Shown here: positions 31,788 through 45,800 of the stretch, one piece after another
Numbering within the stretch: position 1 is the stretch's first letter
Layout: the number at the start of each line of letters is the position of its first letter
Assembly (NCBI GenBank): GCA_027563935.2
Contig: CM050448.1
Location: 119,405,493 to 119,469,492, forward strand
From: Costus lasius
Lineage: Eukaryota > Streptophyta > Magnoliopsida > Zingiberales > Costaceae
Length of the DNA: 64,000 bases
Reading direction: 5' to 3'
Program-made: the position numbers and the translations under genes
The notes under the pieces: generated by a model
The model's database searches: none
The model's input: only the letters and a program-made list of their open reading frames with translations
What the model was told of the DNA's origin: nothing

Positions 31788-34700
31788 ATTTTTTCTCTTT
31801 ATGCTATTTCCAACCAATGTTTAAGTTTCTAGCTAAAGAGCAGAACGTTCGATGATGGGGGAATAAGTATGTAAAATCATGTTCTTCTAGGTAAGACATG
31901 TTCTGCAAATTAATCACTCGTATGAATTGATCGCATGCCATGATTTGCTGTTGATTTACTTCAAACTTTTGTTCGCCTTGTATCATCAGCTAAATTTTGT
32001 TTGTCCAACAATTTCATGGATACAATTAGATATCAAATTTGCTTTCTGTAACAAAACCTACATGTATAACGTCTTTTAAGATAGAGGTTCTCAGGCATCA
32101 TCTGTGCAAGATCATAGATTGACTTGATTTTTTGGAACTTAAATACAGAGCGCTGACTTGTACACAAACCATATGATAACTAGTTAACACCTCTGACATC
32201 AAGCATTTGGTTTTTTCTTGACTTCGGGCAATGATTCCCACATCTTTAGGATAGCATCAAGACACAACTAAGAGAGCATCTTTTCTCATTAGTAGTGTAC
32301 TAATTTGGTAGACTAGACCAATGAAGTGACCTTTTTCCAGATTTTATGATCTGATATCTCGAATTGCTGAACAAATTTAAGCTACAGGAAAGCAAGCTGC
32401 CCCATTTTGTCATCAGAATCACTTTAAAATAAACAGATGAAGATATAGCTTTGATTGAGCAGCACCCAACAACAGCTCTGAACAAAGAGCAGAATGAATT
32501 TGTGGATGTTAAACACTCTACACCCTTCCATTATTATTTGAAATACTGTATATTGGTTGCAACTTGCAAGAACCATACATACAGGCATGACCTATAACTG
32601 CGATTTGTTATCCAAGCAAAATGAGACTCAGACGTATATGACCTTAGGCCCTTACATAATCTTTACTACTGAAGAGAACAGTTTTTCGCTGATCGCTTGT
32701 ATGGATTTATGTTATTTACATCCCCATATTTAATCCAGTTAGACGTGTCCAGTTGCTTCCTGCATATGATTTTAGCCTCAGTAAACTCATCTAGCTTGGA
32801 CAGTAGTTGTTTTCTCTGTTTATGCCCTGAAGCTCAGGCCTTGTTCCTTGTGAAGAAAACTGGGTGGATGTTGTGTTGCTTTGGGAAAAAATGCCCCGTG
32901 TTTTCTATTCTAATGCGCACTAGGTTTTTGCCCTGCATCTCCATGGCTGCAGAGTTCATCGTCCATTGCTTCTAGAATTTTTGTAATATGAAATATAATA
33001 TGTGTGAAAAAATATAAATGGGTATAAATATAAATAAAATGAATCCTTTATTTTTTTTTTCTTTCACTCTAAAAATATATTTTTTTAAAAAAAAATTCTA
33101 TCATTTTTTTTATTCCTAAATTATTTCCTTTCCTATTTCTTTTCATCTCCTGTTCTAAATTTGCTCAGCTCCTCTGTCAGGTCATTTAGAGTGTGAACTT
33201 AGATGGATAAACTTGAGATTGATAATTGTTGCATCCAAATCATAGCTGATCTAGTTGAACCCTAGAGTTGTGCAGTCCAGTCCTTACTCTTCACAAGTCC
33301 CAACACAACTTGATGTAGGAATAAACTCATAAACAAAATTTATAACCAAAATTTATTTATTAGAGAAAATTTTAAAATATAGTACACATTAAATTTTAAG
33401 ATTTTAAAAATGCTTTTACTCATATAAGAGAAAATTTCCAGCCCAAATCGGTTAAAGAGTTATCAGGGTTTTCTCGAGTATTAGATTCTTTTGTGATTTT
33501 ATAATATAAATATTTTGACTTTTATGACGTACTATTAGGTTATTTAATTTTATTTTTTCGAAGGTTCATACTTGGGCCTGAAGCTGTCACAGAAGTCCAC
33601 GTCCAACTTGGCCCAGCAGACCGACAGATCGACGTCAACGGGGACAAAGCGACGACGCTGGTCTTGTCGCTGTCGCCACGGACGTGTGCATGTCGTTCTC
33701 TTCCTCGCCACTGCTCATGTCACATGATCACATCCCTCTCAATGGCAGCCCTTAAACCTCCACTCTACCATGTACATCCATACCTCCCTCGCCTAACACG
33801 CACGCACGCACTCCTGGTGTTTGACAAAAAGCCAAGCAGAAGAAAAAGGGTGCGCGGATGGAAGTCACCATTCAAATTTGTCGACCCACCACCTTCTCCA
33901 AGCTCGCCCTCATGTGCAGCAAATCCCCCTCGTCGCCGGAAAGCACCCCGGTGCCTGCCGACACCAATCCGCATCGCCTCGAACACGGCCGCGTCGCCCT
34001 CGCTCATCCGCCACCGGATCGCGAACCTACCCCACCCTTCCGCCGGTTGCAGTGCATGCCCACCCACTGGCCGCTTTCCTTTCAATTCAAATGCATAAGG
34101 CTAAGTTTGTTAAATATAAAAAATATTATATATATATATATATAATATTATTAGAAAAATTGAATTAAACAAGAACTTAGAATCCAGTATAGTAAATTTG
34201 ATTAGTATTTTATTTAAAATAAATTTAGAGGAGCAAAGATTAATTTATGTTATATGATAATAAGGCTGGACTTTATACATTAATAATTTATCTATATGAG
34301 GAGGGCTAAATTAATAATGACTACTTATGAGTGATATTAGTTTACGGTATTATCCGTGCGTATCGGCTCGGGTATGGGCATCTGGGCTAGGCCCAGACTT
34401 TCTACAGTCCGGAGCAGTTCGAATCTGAGCTTGTCTCCTCTTCTCGCGGCACGGAGGGGCAGCCGGAAAAGATCCCGGCCGGTGTTCTGGTGGTTTTTCT
34501 CCGGATCTGCCACGGATGGAGGTCGCATTCGCCGAGAAGAAATCGCTCTCGAGTTTTTGTGGCTGGATACGTCAGAGAACGGCTGCGTTGGAGAAAGGAG
34601 CGACTGGCGGGCGATTCCCGAATCCGGCGTTCGGCTGCTCCTATGCGCCGATCTTGGGATCTGGAGAGGGCCAAGGTTGAAGCGAGGATTCTGGTCCGGT

Positions 34701-35534
34701 ATCATGTCGATCCAGCGGCGGGATCGTTTCATTGCTGGAGTCGCCGTATCGGAGAGATGAATAAGGAGGTTCTGTTTCGGCAGGGTTCGGAAGCGCTCCT
34801 GGCGTGGCTGCGAAGCGGAGCAGCGTGGTAGCGAGACGGCGATGAGTCGCCGGACATAGTGAACGAGAAGCGGACGATCCTCGATGTGCAAGACTCATCG
34901 GCGAATGGCTCGCCGGAGCCGATGGCCACCTCATCGCCGAAAGTAACATTGCGCCAACCAATTTTTATTCATCAATTGCTTATACGGTTGCATTCAAAAG
35001 GGTTTTACAATTATGTTCATCCTATAAATTCCATTGATCATTTTCTCACTTATGTAAAACTACTGAAGGAGCATATTCTCTAGGTGTGCTCCTGTTGCCT
35101 TGCGGATCGAGGATCTTGTTCATGTTGTACACCCACCGATCGCTGTGGCCGTCCTATCATTTCATCGAGCATGGCGGACCATGCGATTCTTTCTCGATAG
35201 ACTCATCATCGGAGGTCTGGCACTGATGCCGGGGATTTTGGGAGCGAGCTGGGGTCGGGCGGGGGCTGCAATGGCCGACAAGGTTCCTGCTTCTCCGATG
35301 CTCAGCTGTTACCTTTTCAACTTTTCCAATTATATGTCTCTTCTCTTCGGCGTCACTCTTCACAGCCGCATCCGCATTGACGCAGTGCAGTTTTCTGCGG
35401 TGCAGTCCTGTTACGAACGTACGTGGCGCAGTCGCATAGCAATTTCACAATCAGCTTGTGCGCAAGGCGCACATGTTCCGGTGCTTGTGGGCCTGGATGG
35501 ACTTGGCCACTTCAGCCTTGGCATAATGTGTCAG
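31788..35534. other. Intergenic, no gene supported
   Basis: AT-rich except for two GC-rich islands, 33590-34090 and 34340-35540. Open frames of up to 184 codons occur in the islands on both strands, overlap each other, and show no domain; they are better explained by base composition. The island at 34340-35540 could be transposon or unrecognised gene debris. It ends exactly at the target duplication of the next hAT element. Confidence 0.45.
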
Positions 35535-36088
35535 TAGAAGTGAGCATTCGGGTTCAGTTATTTTGGTTTTAATCAATTACTGAAAATTTTGGTAAATTCG
35601 GTTTGGTAAAAAAATATTCGGTTTCGATTTCAATAATAAATTTTATAAAATTTAGTTTTCGATTTCGGTTTCGGTTTTTATAATTTCGGTTCGGTAAAAA
35701 ACCGATTTACTAATATATATATATTAAAATATAAAATATATATATAATATATAATATATATTAAAAAATATATTATATTATATTATATTCTAATTTTATT
35801 ATAGTATAATTAGTTATTAAAAGTCTAAAATCTATTGCCTAATAGCTAATCACTTAATTACCAATCATATAATTAATTAAATACTTAATAATTTAATTTT
35901 TCGATAATTTATCGAATTTACCAAAAATTTTGGTAAATTTGGTAAAATTTTGGTAAATTCGATTTTGGTAAAATTTCGATTTTTAGGAAATTCGGTTCGG
36001 TTTCGGTTTTTAATTTTTCGGTAAAAAAAATTTCGGTAAATCAATTTTTGATAAATCGATTTCGATTTTTACCGAATGTTCACCCCTA
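35535..36088. mobile_element. hAT MITE with TTCGGTAAA-type subterminal repeats
   Basis: The ends TAGAAGTGAGCATTCGG and, on the other strand, TAGGGGTGAACATTCGG are inverted repeats. A perfect 8-bp target duplication TGTGTCAG flanks the element (35527-35534 and 36089-36096). Both halves are packed with motifs like TTTCGGTTCGGT and TTTTGGTAAATTCGG, on opposite strands. It is 554 bp and non-coding. Confidence 0.93.
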
Positions 36089-36096
36089 TGTGTCAG

Positions 36097-37188
36097 CCAC
36101 ATACTGTAGCAGTCAGCAGGTAACGAAATAAAGAGAAAAAAAATACTGAATTAGTTTTTTTTGTTATTATTATTTTAATAAAAGTCCCTGCACCGTTCCT
36201 TGCGAGACGACGGTCACGGACCACGACAATGATCCTTTAAATGGAGTCCCAACTACCACCCACAACACTACTTAATTAAAATCACAAATCTTAATCCTAA
36301 TTGCCTGGCATCCAACTAGAGAAGCAGCAAAGCAGCTCTGTATTCATAAGTAATCCACTTGCTTAGCAAATTAAAAATATATTAATCAAAAAGCAATTAG
36401 GCGATAAGACGAAGGAAGGCTAAAGGGACGGAAGGGAAAGGAAAAGGGAAGGGGAGAGACGTAAAGCTCTGAGGATTCCACACGGCACTCCACAGTTGCT
36501 CGTAGATCAAGGATTGGCGGAGGAGAAAGGACTGAGAGAGAAAGAGAGAGGTTAAGGTCTCCGTCGTCGGCCACTGGACTTGTGGCTTCGGCGTGGCCAC
36601 TAATCAAGTCACTGAGGGAGATGTGATGCTCCAGGAGCTACATACCCCTTGCTTCAACTACACACTACACAGTACACATACAATAAACTAAATTATAATT
36701 TTAAACATTTTCGATATTATTTTTTTTAATTTAGAGAAAAAAATATAAGAGTTAATAATAATAATAATAATAATAAAGCCAACAAATATTAACACAAATT
36801 TAATTATATGTTTTGGACATTACAGCTGCAAGTTCCAAACCATATATGCATACACTACTTTTATCATGTACATTGGTGGAAGAAATAAGATAAAAACCCT
36901 AACAACGTTAGCAACAATATATATAGAGAGAGAAAGAAGAACCTAACAACCCCTTTACTTGTTTCTTTTCAATTCTATATTATTCCTATGTATCTATACT
37001 TTCTGCATTGTATTTAAGCTTCATTCCACACTTTTTCACATTAATTATCTGTACAATCAATTTCTCCTACTTACTTTCATGCATGCAGTACACTTTTTAA
37101 CTATACGTTCATCCATAAATTTTTCTATAGAAACTATATATTTTTTTGGTTTTTTTTTAATTTTGAATGATGGTATTTTGGGTTCTAG
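36097..37188. other. Intergenic, downstream of PLATZ gene
   Basis: AT-rich with an (AAT)n run near 36759-36777. A 73-codon frame at 36386-36607 (minus) is Ser/Pro/Leu-rich and unrecognised. The right part probably includes the PLATZ 3' untranslated region. Confidence 0.45.
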
Positions 37189-38016
37189 CTAGAATGGAGC
37201 TCTGTGAGGTATACCCTTCCTCCGAGAAGTTCGGAAGCTACTGATTGGCGGCGGAGTGTCCGGAGAAATACTGCTACCTTCCATGCCGGCTGCGGCGTTG
37301 GGGATCTCTATGCTCCGGCCAAAGGCTGCCGTCCTCATCGCCTTCCTCGGCGTCGACGACTCGTCGGAATACTCGAAGCCATGCGTCCACTCCCGGCCGG
37401 CCTTGGGGCGGAGGGCGAAGGTAAGGTCGGGGTCTGTCCTCATAGCCCCTAGCTGAGGAGAAAGAACAAGATAAGTGCACAGCATTCGGCATAATAAGAA
37501 ATTGGAGTTGGCAAAAGAGCGAACACCTTGCAGCCAATGGAACAGAACCGGAACGAATCCAGTAGGCTCCGGCTGCAGATTTCGCAGGTGTTGGTGACTC
37601 CCTTGCCGGGCCTCGGCTGCGGCCGCTCGTTGAGGAAGACGATCTTGGCGCTGTTGATGATGTAGGTTTGGATGCAGGAAATGTCGATGAATTTGGTCAC
37701 CTCCGAAACCCTGATCACATTGTGGTAGGAAGACCTCCGGATCTGTCCAAGGAAAACACTCAGCCCCGATTCGATTCTTCGACTGAAATCCCAAATTTTT
37801 CATAGAGAGTGATGAGAAAACCTGGACGACACGGTGATCCTTGTGCGCCGGAAGGCAATAAGAACAGAGCGCGTCGATGGCGCAATCCAAGCAGTACATG
37901 TTGCACTCACTTTTGTTGGAGTCGCCGTGGAGCGCGCAGGGAGCGAAAAAGCTCGTCTTCAGGAGCGGCCGCAGCCATGGCGGAACAGTGTCCTCCTCGT
38001 TCTCCAGTCGAAACAT
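37189..38016 (-). CDS. PLATZ-family zinc-dependent DNA-binding protein, three exons, 224 residues
   Basis: Exons 38016-37822, 37742-37527 and 37452-37189 join in phase (65, 72 and 87 codons). The first two exons hold the whole PLATZ domain: [53 protein letters not shown], then [20 protein letters not shown]. These are the paired Cys/His zinc ligands of this plant-specific family, whose members bind A/T-rich DNA and generally repress transcription, with roles in seed and growth control. The third exon is a variable Ser/Pro/Arg tail ([15 protein letters not shown]). Length and intron positions are normal for the family. The start at 38016 was chosen as the nearest ATG before the domain; an upstream exon ending in ATG spliced to 38025 (adding MVSP) is an alternative. 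Confidence 0.9.
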   Translation of the reverse strand: MFRLENEEDTVPPWLRPLLKTSFFAPCALHGDSNKSECNMYCLDCAIDALCSYCLPAHKDHRVVQVFSSLSMKNLGFQSKNRIGAECFPWTDPEVFLPQCDQGFGGDQIHRHFLHPNLHHQQRQDRLPQRAAAAEARQGSHQHLRNLQPEPTGFVPVLFHWLQGVRSFANSNFLLCRMLCTYLVLSPQLGAMRTDPDLTFALRPKAGREWTHGFEYSDESSTPRKAMRTAAFGRSIEIPNAAAGMEGSSISPDTPPPISSFRTSRRKGIPHRAPF

Positions 38017-40700
38017 TGGACTCACCTGCTCATTCCAAACCCACAAGAGCAAGACCCCAAAAAAAAAAAGGAAAAAAAAAATCTCTGCTAATCAACAACA
38101 GTAAGAAATCAACAAGGCTTCAAAACCCTAAATTCGGCGGCGCTTTTACCATGACTTTCTTCTGATTCCCCCTCAAAAATCCTATCTTTGGGCGATTCTC
38201 GAAAGCCAGCTCGCTTCACAGAGCAAGAAATCCACCCGGCAGCAAAACAGGGGAGTTCCAAACTGGCACCTTTATCGCATACCAACAGCTCAATCGCCAC
38301 AAAGGTACCTCCTTTGAACAAATGCTTGGGGAAGACGATGAGAATGAGTGGGGGATTCTAGAGAGAGCAGGAAGAACAAGTCATTTATATATGGCGGCTT
38401 GATGAAACCAAAGCCAATAATTTTTTTTTTTTCTGTGAACAGAAGCAGAGGAAAAGAACAAAAAAGGAGCGAGGCGATATTTATAACCGAGAAATTTGTT
38501 TTTGCTAATATAAAAAAGTGTTTTTTGGTAAGTGGAGATGATTCTTTTTTGGATGCATTATTATTTATCACGCACATATAACAATAATTGATTGTGATAG
38601 TCCTGTGGATTAGGAATATTGCAATGGTAGCAAAAGGAAGAAAGGAAGTATGTTCTTAATCAAAATTTATCTTTTTTTAAAAAAAAAAAAAAAACTCTTT
38701 TGGTATGAAGAAAAAGGGGAATGTAGTTAAATCTTTTCATAAATATAAAATGGAAAGACTGTAGTTGTGGCTTCATTTATAATCAATAAATTTTATGATG
38801 CAAATTGGTAACAGTGAGAATTGGCTATGGTTCTACTTTCCAACTCCACATTATTTGTTTGTGTTTGGAAAACTTGATTGCATTTTAAATGTTGAATTTT
38901 TATCTAGCATTAATTGATTAATTAATTGAATGAGATATTTTGATCACTCTAATAAATTTACCAAAAAAAGTTAATATTTTTTGCAGAAAGAATGGTTTGA
39001 CTACCTTTTTTCACATGATAAGTGATGCCTCACAATCTTGATATGGTTCAATGTTTGGAGACAAGATGAAAGGTGAGTACAACTATACTTCTTACATTTA
39101 AAATGTTTTAATAACAAACATTAATGAAGGTCTTAATTAAGCTTTGAAGGTGCATACATGTGTGATTAATCATTTTCTTGCATTTGTGGATGATTAAATT
39201 GATTAGATATTGTCAATTTTAGACTTTGGCTCCACCTTGACACATTAAAATTGAATCAAAAATTGAATTGAAAATGTTTGCCTAAAATTTCATGTAAAAA
39301 ATTAGGTTTCAACGGAAGATAAAATATCATGTAAGGCTATTAATCTAAAAATATGAATCAACAGAAAGAATTAGAAGGGTAGAACTCAAAGGGAGGTTTG
39401 TTTTTACGTAAAAATTCAGACTCTCGTGCGATCTAAATTCAAACTGAATACCCAAGATATAATTGAGACTCCCCTTTAATGTGCAGGATATCTTTACCGT
39501 AAAAACAACAAAAACAAGAATAAGAGAAAAAAAAAAAAGAAGAATAAGAAAAGGATGCTAGGATACGTTCTAGTTGAGGGTTAGACACCTTTTTATAGGT
39601 AAGATCTAACGATCATAAATTAATTACAATGATTGAAATAATTGAAATCATTGCATATTAATGTATAATGAACCATAATTGTTGTATAACGACTATATGT
39701 GAATTAACTCATGAAATTAATTAGAGAAATTTTTAAATTTTTTCAACGAGCATTTTCTTTTGAGTCTTGATAGTGATAAAGATGATACATAACACTATGC
39801 AGTTTGAATCCAACTATAAAGGAGACTAAGGTATAATAATGTTAGATATGAAACTATATAAACAATAGTTTTTAGTAACACGAAAAATCATACTAATAGG
39901 GTTGATAATCTATAGTATAGATTAAAATTAGAATCCTTAATTCAACCCGCTAACTCCTATCTAAAAATTCTTATGGAGCAACTATCTAACTTGAACATAT
40001 TCACTTTGATATAGCAAGGTAAGTGTTAATCTATTTGTAAACGCCACTAAGATTAGCTTTGTTCTCTAGGCTAAGAGCCTTGGATCTAACTCGTCCTTTT
40101 AAGCAAGATATATCAATCTTTATGAATAAATTATTGTTCCTCTTATAGGAAGGAAGATATTTAGAATATCGTTGGATATCTTTCCTCTAATACTCATTTA
40201 AGTAATCACTCAATGAGAATGTTTATAGAGTAGTTATCAAGTTTCGGATCATCTCAAAGTAATTGCCATGTTTGTTACTAGAAAGGGCATTTTGTACTTG
40301 TGATGTGGAGTAATGATGGTGATTACTTGACTCTAATGTTTTGGTTCATGTGGATATGGATTGTGCTCTTTATGACAATCAGAGTGTTTAGTTTTAATCA
40401 GTTCTATGTGTTGAGATCATCAACATTAACTTTATGCCATAAGTTACATGATATCTATAAAGAATACATGACACTAATACAATATACTTATGCCACCCAA
40501 AACACTTAAATTGAAACCTATTCTAATTGATTCTTGAGTCATTATACATATAACTTTTCTTTAAAAAATAGAAAAAAAAATGATAGGGCAACCTATCAAA
40601 CATCAAGCTAATTAAAAAGGAGTGGTTGGCTTGGGCCAGATTACAGTAGAATACAAAATAATTGGTGCTTATTTTTCAATAAGCTCCCACCCCATATTTT

Positions 40701-40726
40701 GAGAGAGAGAGAGAGAGAGAGAGAGA
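40701..40726. repeat. (GA)13 microsatellite
   Basis: An uninterrupted GA run is visible directly. Confidence 0.95.
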
Positions 40727-41911
40727 TGAGGGGAATTGGATTTTGTTGCTAGGGTTTGGAGATGTTGACTCCAAGTAGTGGGGGTGGGACCCAGAATAGA
40801 CAAGTAGAAAAATTCTACACTGACTCGTCGATCGTCACCCGAAAACCCACCTCCCCCTTGCCGGCCCTTATCTTTTTGTGGGTCCCACGCATATGGACAA
40901 GTACAACTCGTGGCTCCCACAATCATACTGCGAGCACATTCCCAATCGCACCCCCCAATTAGTGCCGGTGGGATTCGGAGGACCGAATTGGAAATCAAAT
41001 CACGTCGCTTTCGTTTGACAAGGGGGGAATTGATAAATAAGACACGTCCCCTTCGCTTGCGTAATGACTTTTATTTATCAGGAGATTAAATTAAGCAATG
41101 CTATTTTTTTTTTTTAAAAAAAAAGAAAATTAAGATAAATATCCCATCGAAAGTATTTATTAATTGTCCTAGGGCAGCTAGCTATCGGGTCCCGCCAAAG
41201 TATTTTACACGTTTCTGATTCTCATTGGCCGGGCGCAAAATCCAATTATTCAATTACTCAATTAACTTAATTATTGAGTTAATTAAATGTTATAGACAAA
41301 CCAGATCATTAGTTCTTGGGCCGGGGCCCAAACATGGCCGACTTACATGACTGATTACGCTTGGGCCAAACAAGGTGCTTACATGGACTTAGGCCCATAT
41401 ATACAAATGAAATATAAATCTAAATAACAAATTTAGCTAAGTATAACATACCTTTGATTTTTTATTTGTTTTTTTGAAGAGTCTTCCGCCTGAAACAGCT
41501 TCAGGAGAAAATTTTGATCAGTGAATTTCAATGTATGTTAGCATGATGCTAACGTGCACCGTGACACTTGTCTTAGTAAAGATTGACATGTATTGTGCAG
41601 ATAATTAAACAATTAAAATTGAATTTCTTAACATTTCTAGAAAAATGTATTTGAGTTAATTATTCAAGTCATTATTCAAATCTCTTGACTATCAAGGTCA
41701 ACCCATCTCTTGCCTTAACCTAATCGCCTACTCAAACTTGAATTTGACTCTACCTCGTCTTTACGGTTGGACCCCACCTAGTGCTCTGCACCTCTAAGGT
41801 CCACTGTTGCCTTGCGGCCCCGCCTCATCTCCGAGGCTCCAATGGTACCTAGCCCTGACTCACCTCCAAGGCATGATTGGTCACAGGAATTCAAGCAAGG
41901 AGCGCACATGA

Positions 41912-42240
41912 GAAATTTCTCGGCTGACTAGCTTAAATCTAATATTAAAAATATTTTTTTTTTAATTTTTTTTTAAAATAATATATTTATTATAATCTAT
42001 CCAATGATACCAATATTGAGATAGTTTAGATTATATACAATAAGAAATTGCCCTAAATATTATTATATAAAAAATTATAAAAAATTTTCTATACAATAAT
42101 GTTTAGGATAATTTCTTATTATATACAATTTAAACTATCTCAATATTGATACCATTGATAGATTATAACATGTAGATCATTTTAAAAAAATTATTTTTTT
42201 ATAAAAAATTAAAGAGGCAAGTTAGGCAGTCGAGGATTTC
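41912..42240. mobile_element. AT-rich fold-back MITE, copy 2
   Basis: The ends GAAATTTCTCGGCTGACTA and, on the other strand, GAAATCCTCGACTGCCTAA are inverted repeats. The interior is a long hairpin containing ATTGAGATAGTTTAGATTAT and its near-complement. It belongs to the same family as 23750-24095. Confidence 0.75.
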
Positions 42241-42800
42241 TGTCCTCAAGGAAGCCCTTTGCTATAGGGTTAGTAATAAGTATAAATTTCATTTAAGACA
42301 CTTGCAGAAATCTTGGCCACGAGCACAAGTATACATATTATTCAATATTTGCTGCTCCTTTTTAGTCAAGAAATAAAACAAAGAAGCAGTCCTGTTCATA
42401 TTTGAAGCAAGAGTACATGCATGCAACTTCTCAACAGAATACAAAAAAGTCAGCATCATAATCACAAGGATTGCATCACAACTTAGTTATACCTCCACAA
42501 GATAAGATCAAACAGAATGAATGACATTTATAATGGTTACAGCTGATTAAAGACTATATCCAAGAAAAACAAATGAAAGGAAAAAATCACATGGGACCCA
42601 ATGCGTGCTTTCCTCAGTCAACGGTCATATCTTCAAATCAAAGACGCTGTCTAACAAACAGAATAGAAAAGACTGAGGTTCTTCTGGTTGCTGGTTGCGC
42701 TTGCAGCTTCTCAGCGCCCAGTCGTCTTGTGTTCTTTTTCATAATTCCTTGGCGTCGAAGTGTCGTGTAGGCTATCTCATTTTCGTTGACTTTTGAACTG

Positions 42801-45800
42801 TCAAACGTCTTTGGTTAGTTGGCCGGTGGCTGTCCCCTCCCTGGTAAGGCTCATCGGGGTAATTCCTGAAGATGACGCATAGTTTGACGATATCATGGTC
42901 ATGCTCAAGGAGGTTCTTCGGCTCATTCCGCTGCTTGATGTACCCAGGACGTCATCCTCGTCGTCGTCGACGGGCCCAGACGGCCACATGAATTTCGGCA
43001 TGTTCGCAGGCAACGTCGGCGGCGGCACAAAGCGGGATATGATCTGCACTATTGTCTCCATCTTAGGGCGCTCCCCGGAGATGGGATGGCTGCAAGCCAG
43101 GCCGAGGAGGAGGAGCCGCTCGGCGTCGGGCGGGTCGAACTTCCCCGTGAGCCGCGGGTCGACGGCTTCGACGATGCGGCCCACGCCGTGGAGCTTCCAT
43201 ACCCAGTCAGAGAGGAACTGGGAGCCGGGGAGGTCGCCGCGAGGGCGGCGGCCACAGACGACCTCGAGAACGACGGCGCCGAAGCCAAAAACGTCGGACT
43301 TGCGCGTGGCCTTGGCGGTGTGGAAGCACTCGGGCGCGATGTAGCCGAGCGTGCCAGGGACGCCGCCGAGCTCGATCTCAGCGTAGGAAGTCTTATCGGT
43401 GTCGAGGGCGCGGGCGAGGCCGAAATCGCCGAGCCGGGCGTTGAATGCGGCGTCGAGCATTACGTTGGAGGACTTGAGGTCGCGATGCAGGACGGGCTGG
43501 TCGTACTCCTCGTGGAGGTAGCGGAGCGCGGAAGCGATTCCGGCGATGATGTTGTAGCGCTGCTCCCAGGTTAGAGGCGCTCGTTCGACGCCGCCGTAGA
43601 GATGCTGATCCAGGCTGCCGTTGGGCATATAATCGTACACCAGCAGCAGCATTCCCTTATTGTGGCACCACCCTGTTCCATGAAACAAACATTAATTTTC
43701 TTCACAAAAATATGAACTTTAGATCAAAACTATATGATTGCTCAAATACCTAAACTTTACTTCAATCATCATGTAAAATGAAATATATGGTTAACAGCTG
43801 TGAGCACCGTGACTTCTTCTCTTCTACTTGATGCAACACTGACCATTAGCAGCTAGGATCGCTAATGGAATGACTGAAACCCAGCGTTACACAGAATACA
43901 GTAGCACTCTGCAAACTTTTAGTATCATTTGTCAACAGCAATGTAGAATCTTTATATCCTATCAGGGCCCAAACATTTGGCTCAGATGAATTCTTCCTTT
44001 TTGTTCTTGAACAATTTGGATGCTCTGTAAACATACAGAATGGATGTGTAGTAGGACTGATTAAAAAGGAATGTGTATGCAACTCAATTCCACTATAGCT
44101 TGTTATACAAGCGATTAATCTTGATACTTTCTAATTCAGGTCTTCATTTGTATCAAATACCATCTAAAAAGAAAGTATGGTTCACAGCTGTGAGCACTGT
44201 GAATTCTCTTCTACTCGAAGGAACACTGACCATCAGCAGCTAGGATTGTCCATGGAATGAATGAAACAATTGCACTCTGTTTTGCAAACTTTTAGTATCA
44301 TTTCTTAATGGCAAAGTAGAATCTTTCTATTCTTTCCAGACCCCAAACATTTCACTATTCAAATACTTTCTTCCTTGTTTTGACACTAATTGTATGCTTT
44401 GCAAACAAATATGCAGCAGGACTGGTTAAAAAGGAATGTGTATGTAACTCAACTCGACTATTGCTTGTTCTACAAGAGATTAATCTTGATAATTTCTAAT
44501 TCATATCTGCATTTATATCAAAGACCATATCACCAAATTATGCCTTCATATATTAGGTCAGAAGCAATTATTCAAGCAGAAATCCCTATGAATTGTTCGA
44601 TGTCGGTTCAACTTTGTCTATGCCATGTGATGGTGTCAAACACCAACCATTAAAGAACAAAAATGAAGCAGATGGAGCACATGTAAACTGTACTAAACTA
44701 ATCATTGGCGGAGCCTGGGAATAGGGATGCGGAAGAACGGAGCTACTCACCGACGAGGGGAACGAGATGCCGGTGCCGGAGGCGATTGATGATGGTCAGC
44801 TCCTTGAGGAAGTCGTCCTGCCCACTGCTGCCCCTCAAGAATTTCTTCACCGCCACCTCCCTGTTCTCCTCCTGCAACACCCCCCGGTACACCGCTCCGA
44901 ATCCTCCCTGCCCCAGCTTCATCTTCTCATCGAAATTGTTCGTCGCCTTCTTCAGCTCCTTGAACTCGAACTCCCGAGGCATCCCGGGCAGGCTCTTCAG
45001 CGTCCCTGCGACTAGCGTGCTCGGATCGTCCCCCACCTTCCTCCTCATGTAAAGCCACACCAACAATCCCACCAACAACATCGCCACCGCAACCGGGACT
45101 CCGATGAAGATCCCCAGCTTCCACGCCGGAATCCCCTTGTCCTCAGGGATTATCTCCACCGTCAGATTCCACGTCAGCACGCAGTTGAGCTCGTAGTTGG
45201 TGCCGGTGGACGCTGCGAACCCGAAATAAGAGTATTGGCGCAAAAAATCACCGAGATCTAGTGGCATACGGAGGACCGGATCCGCCGGCTTCGGCATGCC
45301 AGCCACGGCCATGTAGATCTGAATGACACGGGCGGCGCCGTCGTAGTCCACCCACACCATGTTGTTGGTGTTGCTCGCGGTGGTGATCTCGATCCCGACC
45401 GCGGTCAGGTTGGCGGTGGCGTTGGAGACGACGCCGTTGATGTCAAGGCCAACGTGGTTATTGTTAGGATCGAATGGATCCTTGAACGTGTCGAGCTCGA
45501 CGGCTACGAAGTGGTTGCCGGTGTCGCCGTCGAGGGAGGCGTTGGTGAGACCAAGGTAAGGGCCCTCACTGCCCGGCGGCGGGGGGACCAGAGCCGGCGC
45601 GATGAGGAAAGCCAAGCCTTCGCCTGGGATGTTGCTGTCAGGGCGGTAGACGTTGGTGGTGAAGGAAGTGTTGAAGGATGCGACGTGCCGGGCGGTGCCG
45701 TTGGCGGTTGTGGGGGTCACGTCCTCCCACATCTTGAAGGGACGGTTCAGGAAGACGCGGCCGGATTTGTTAATGAGGTAGGAAATCTGGTTGCTGGAGT

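Larger units (their letters stand above)
38017..42800. other. Intergenic, no gene seen apart from a MITE
   Basis: The first 500 bases are probably the PLATZ promoter and 5' leader. The remainder is AT-rich, with a (GA)13 run at 40701-40726 and the fold-back MITE at 41912-42240. No frame shows a recognisable domain. Confidence 0.5.

Noticed and set aside
33664..34960. Frames of 100-184 codons on both strands
   Set aside because: They overlap one another in GC-rich islands and show no known motif, splice structure or consistent codon use.
42895..43574. Plus-strand frames of 149-162 codons within LecRK exon 2, and similar ones at 47599-48278
   Set aside because: They are antisense shadows of the kinase exons, which carry clear kinase motifs on the minus strand.
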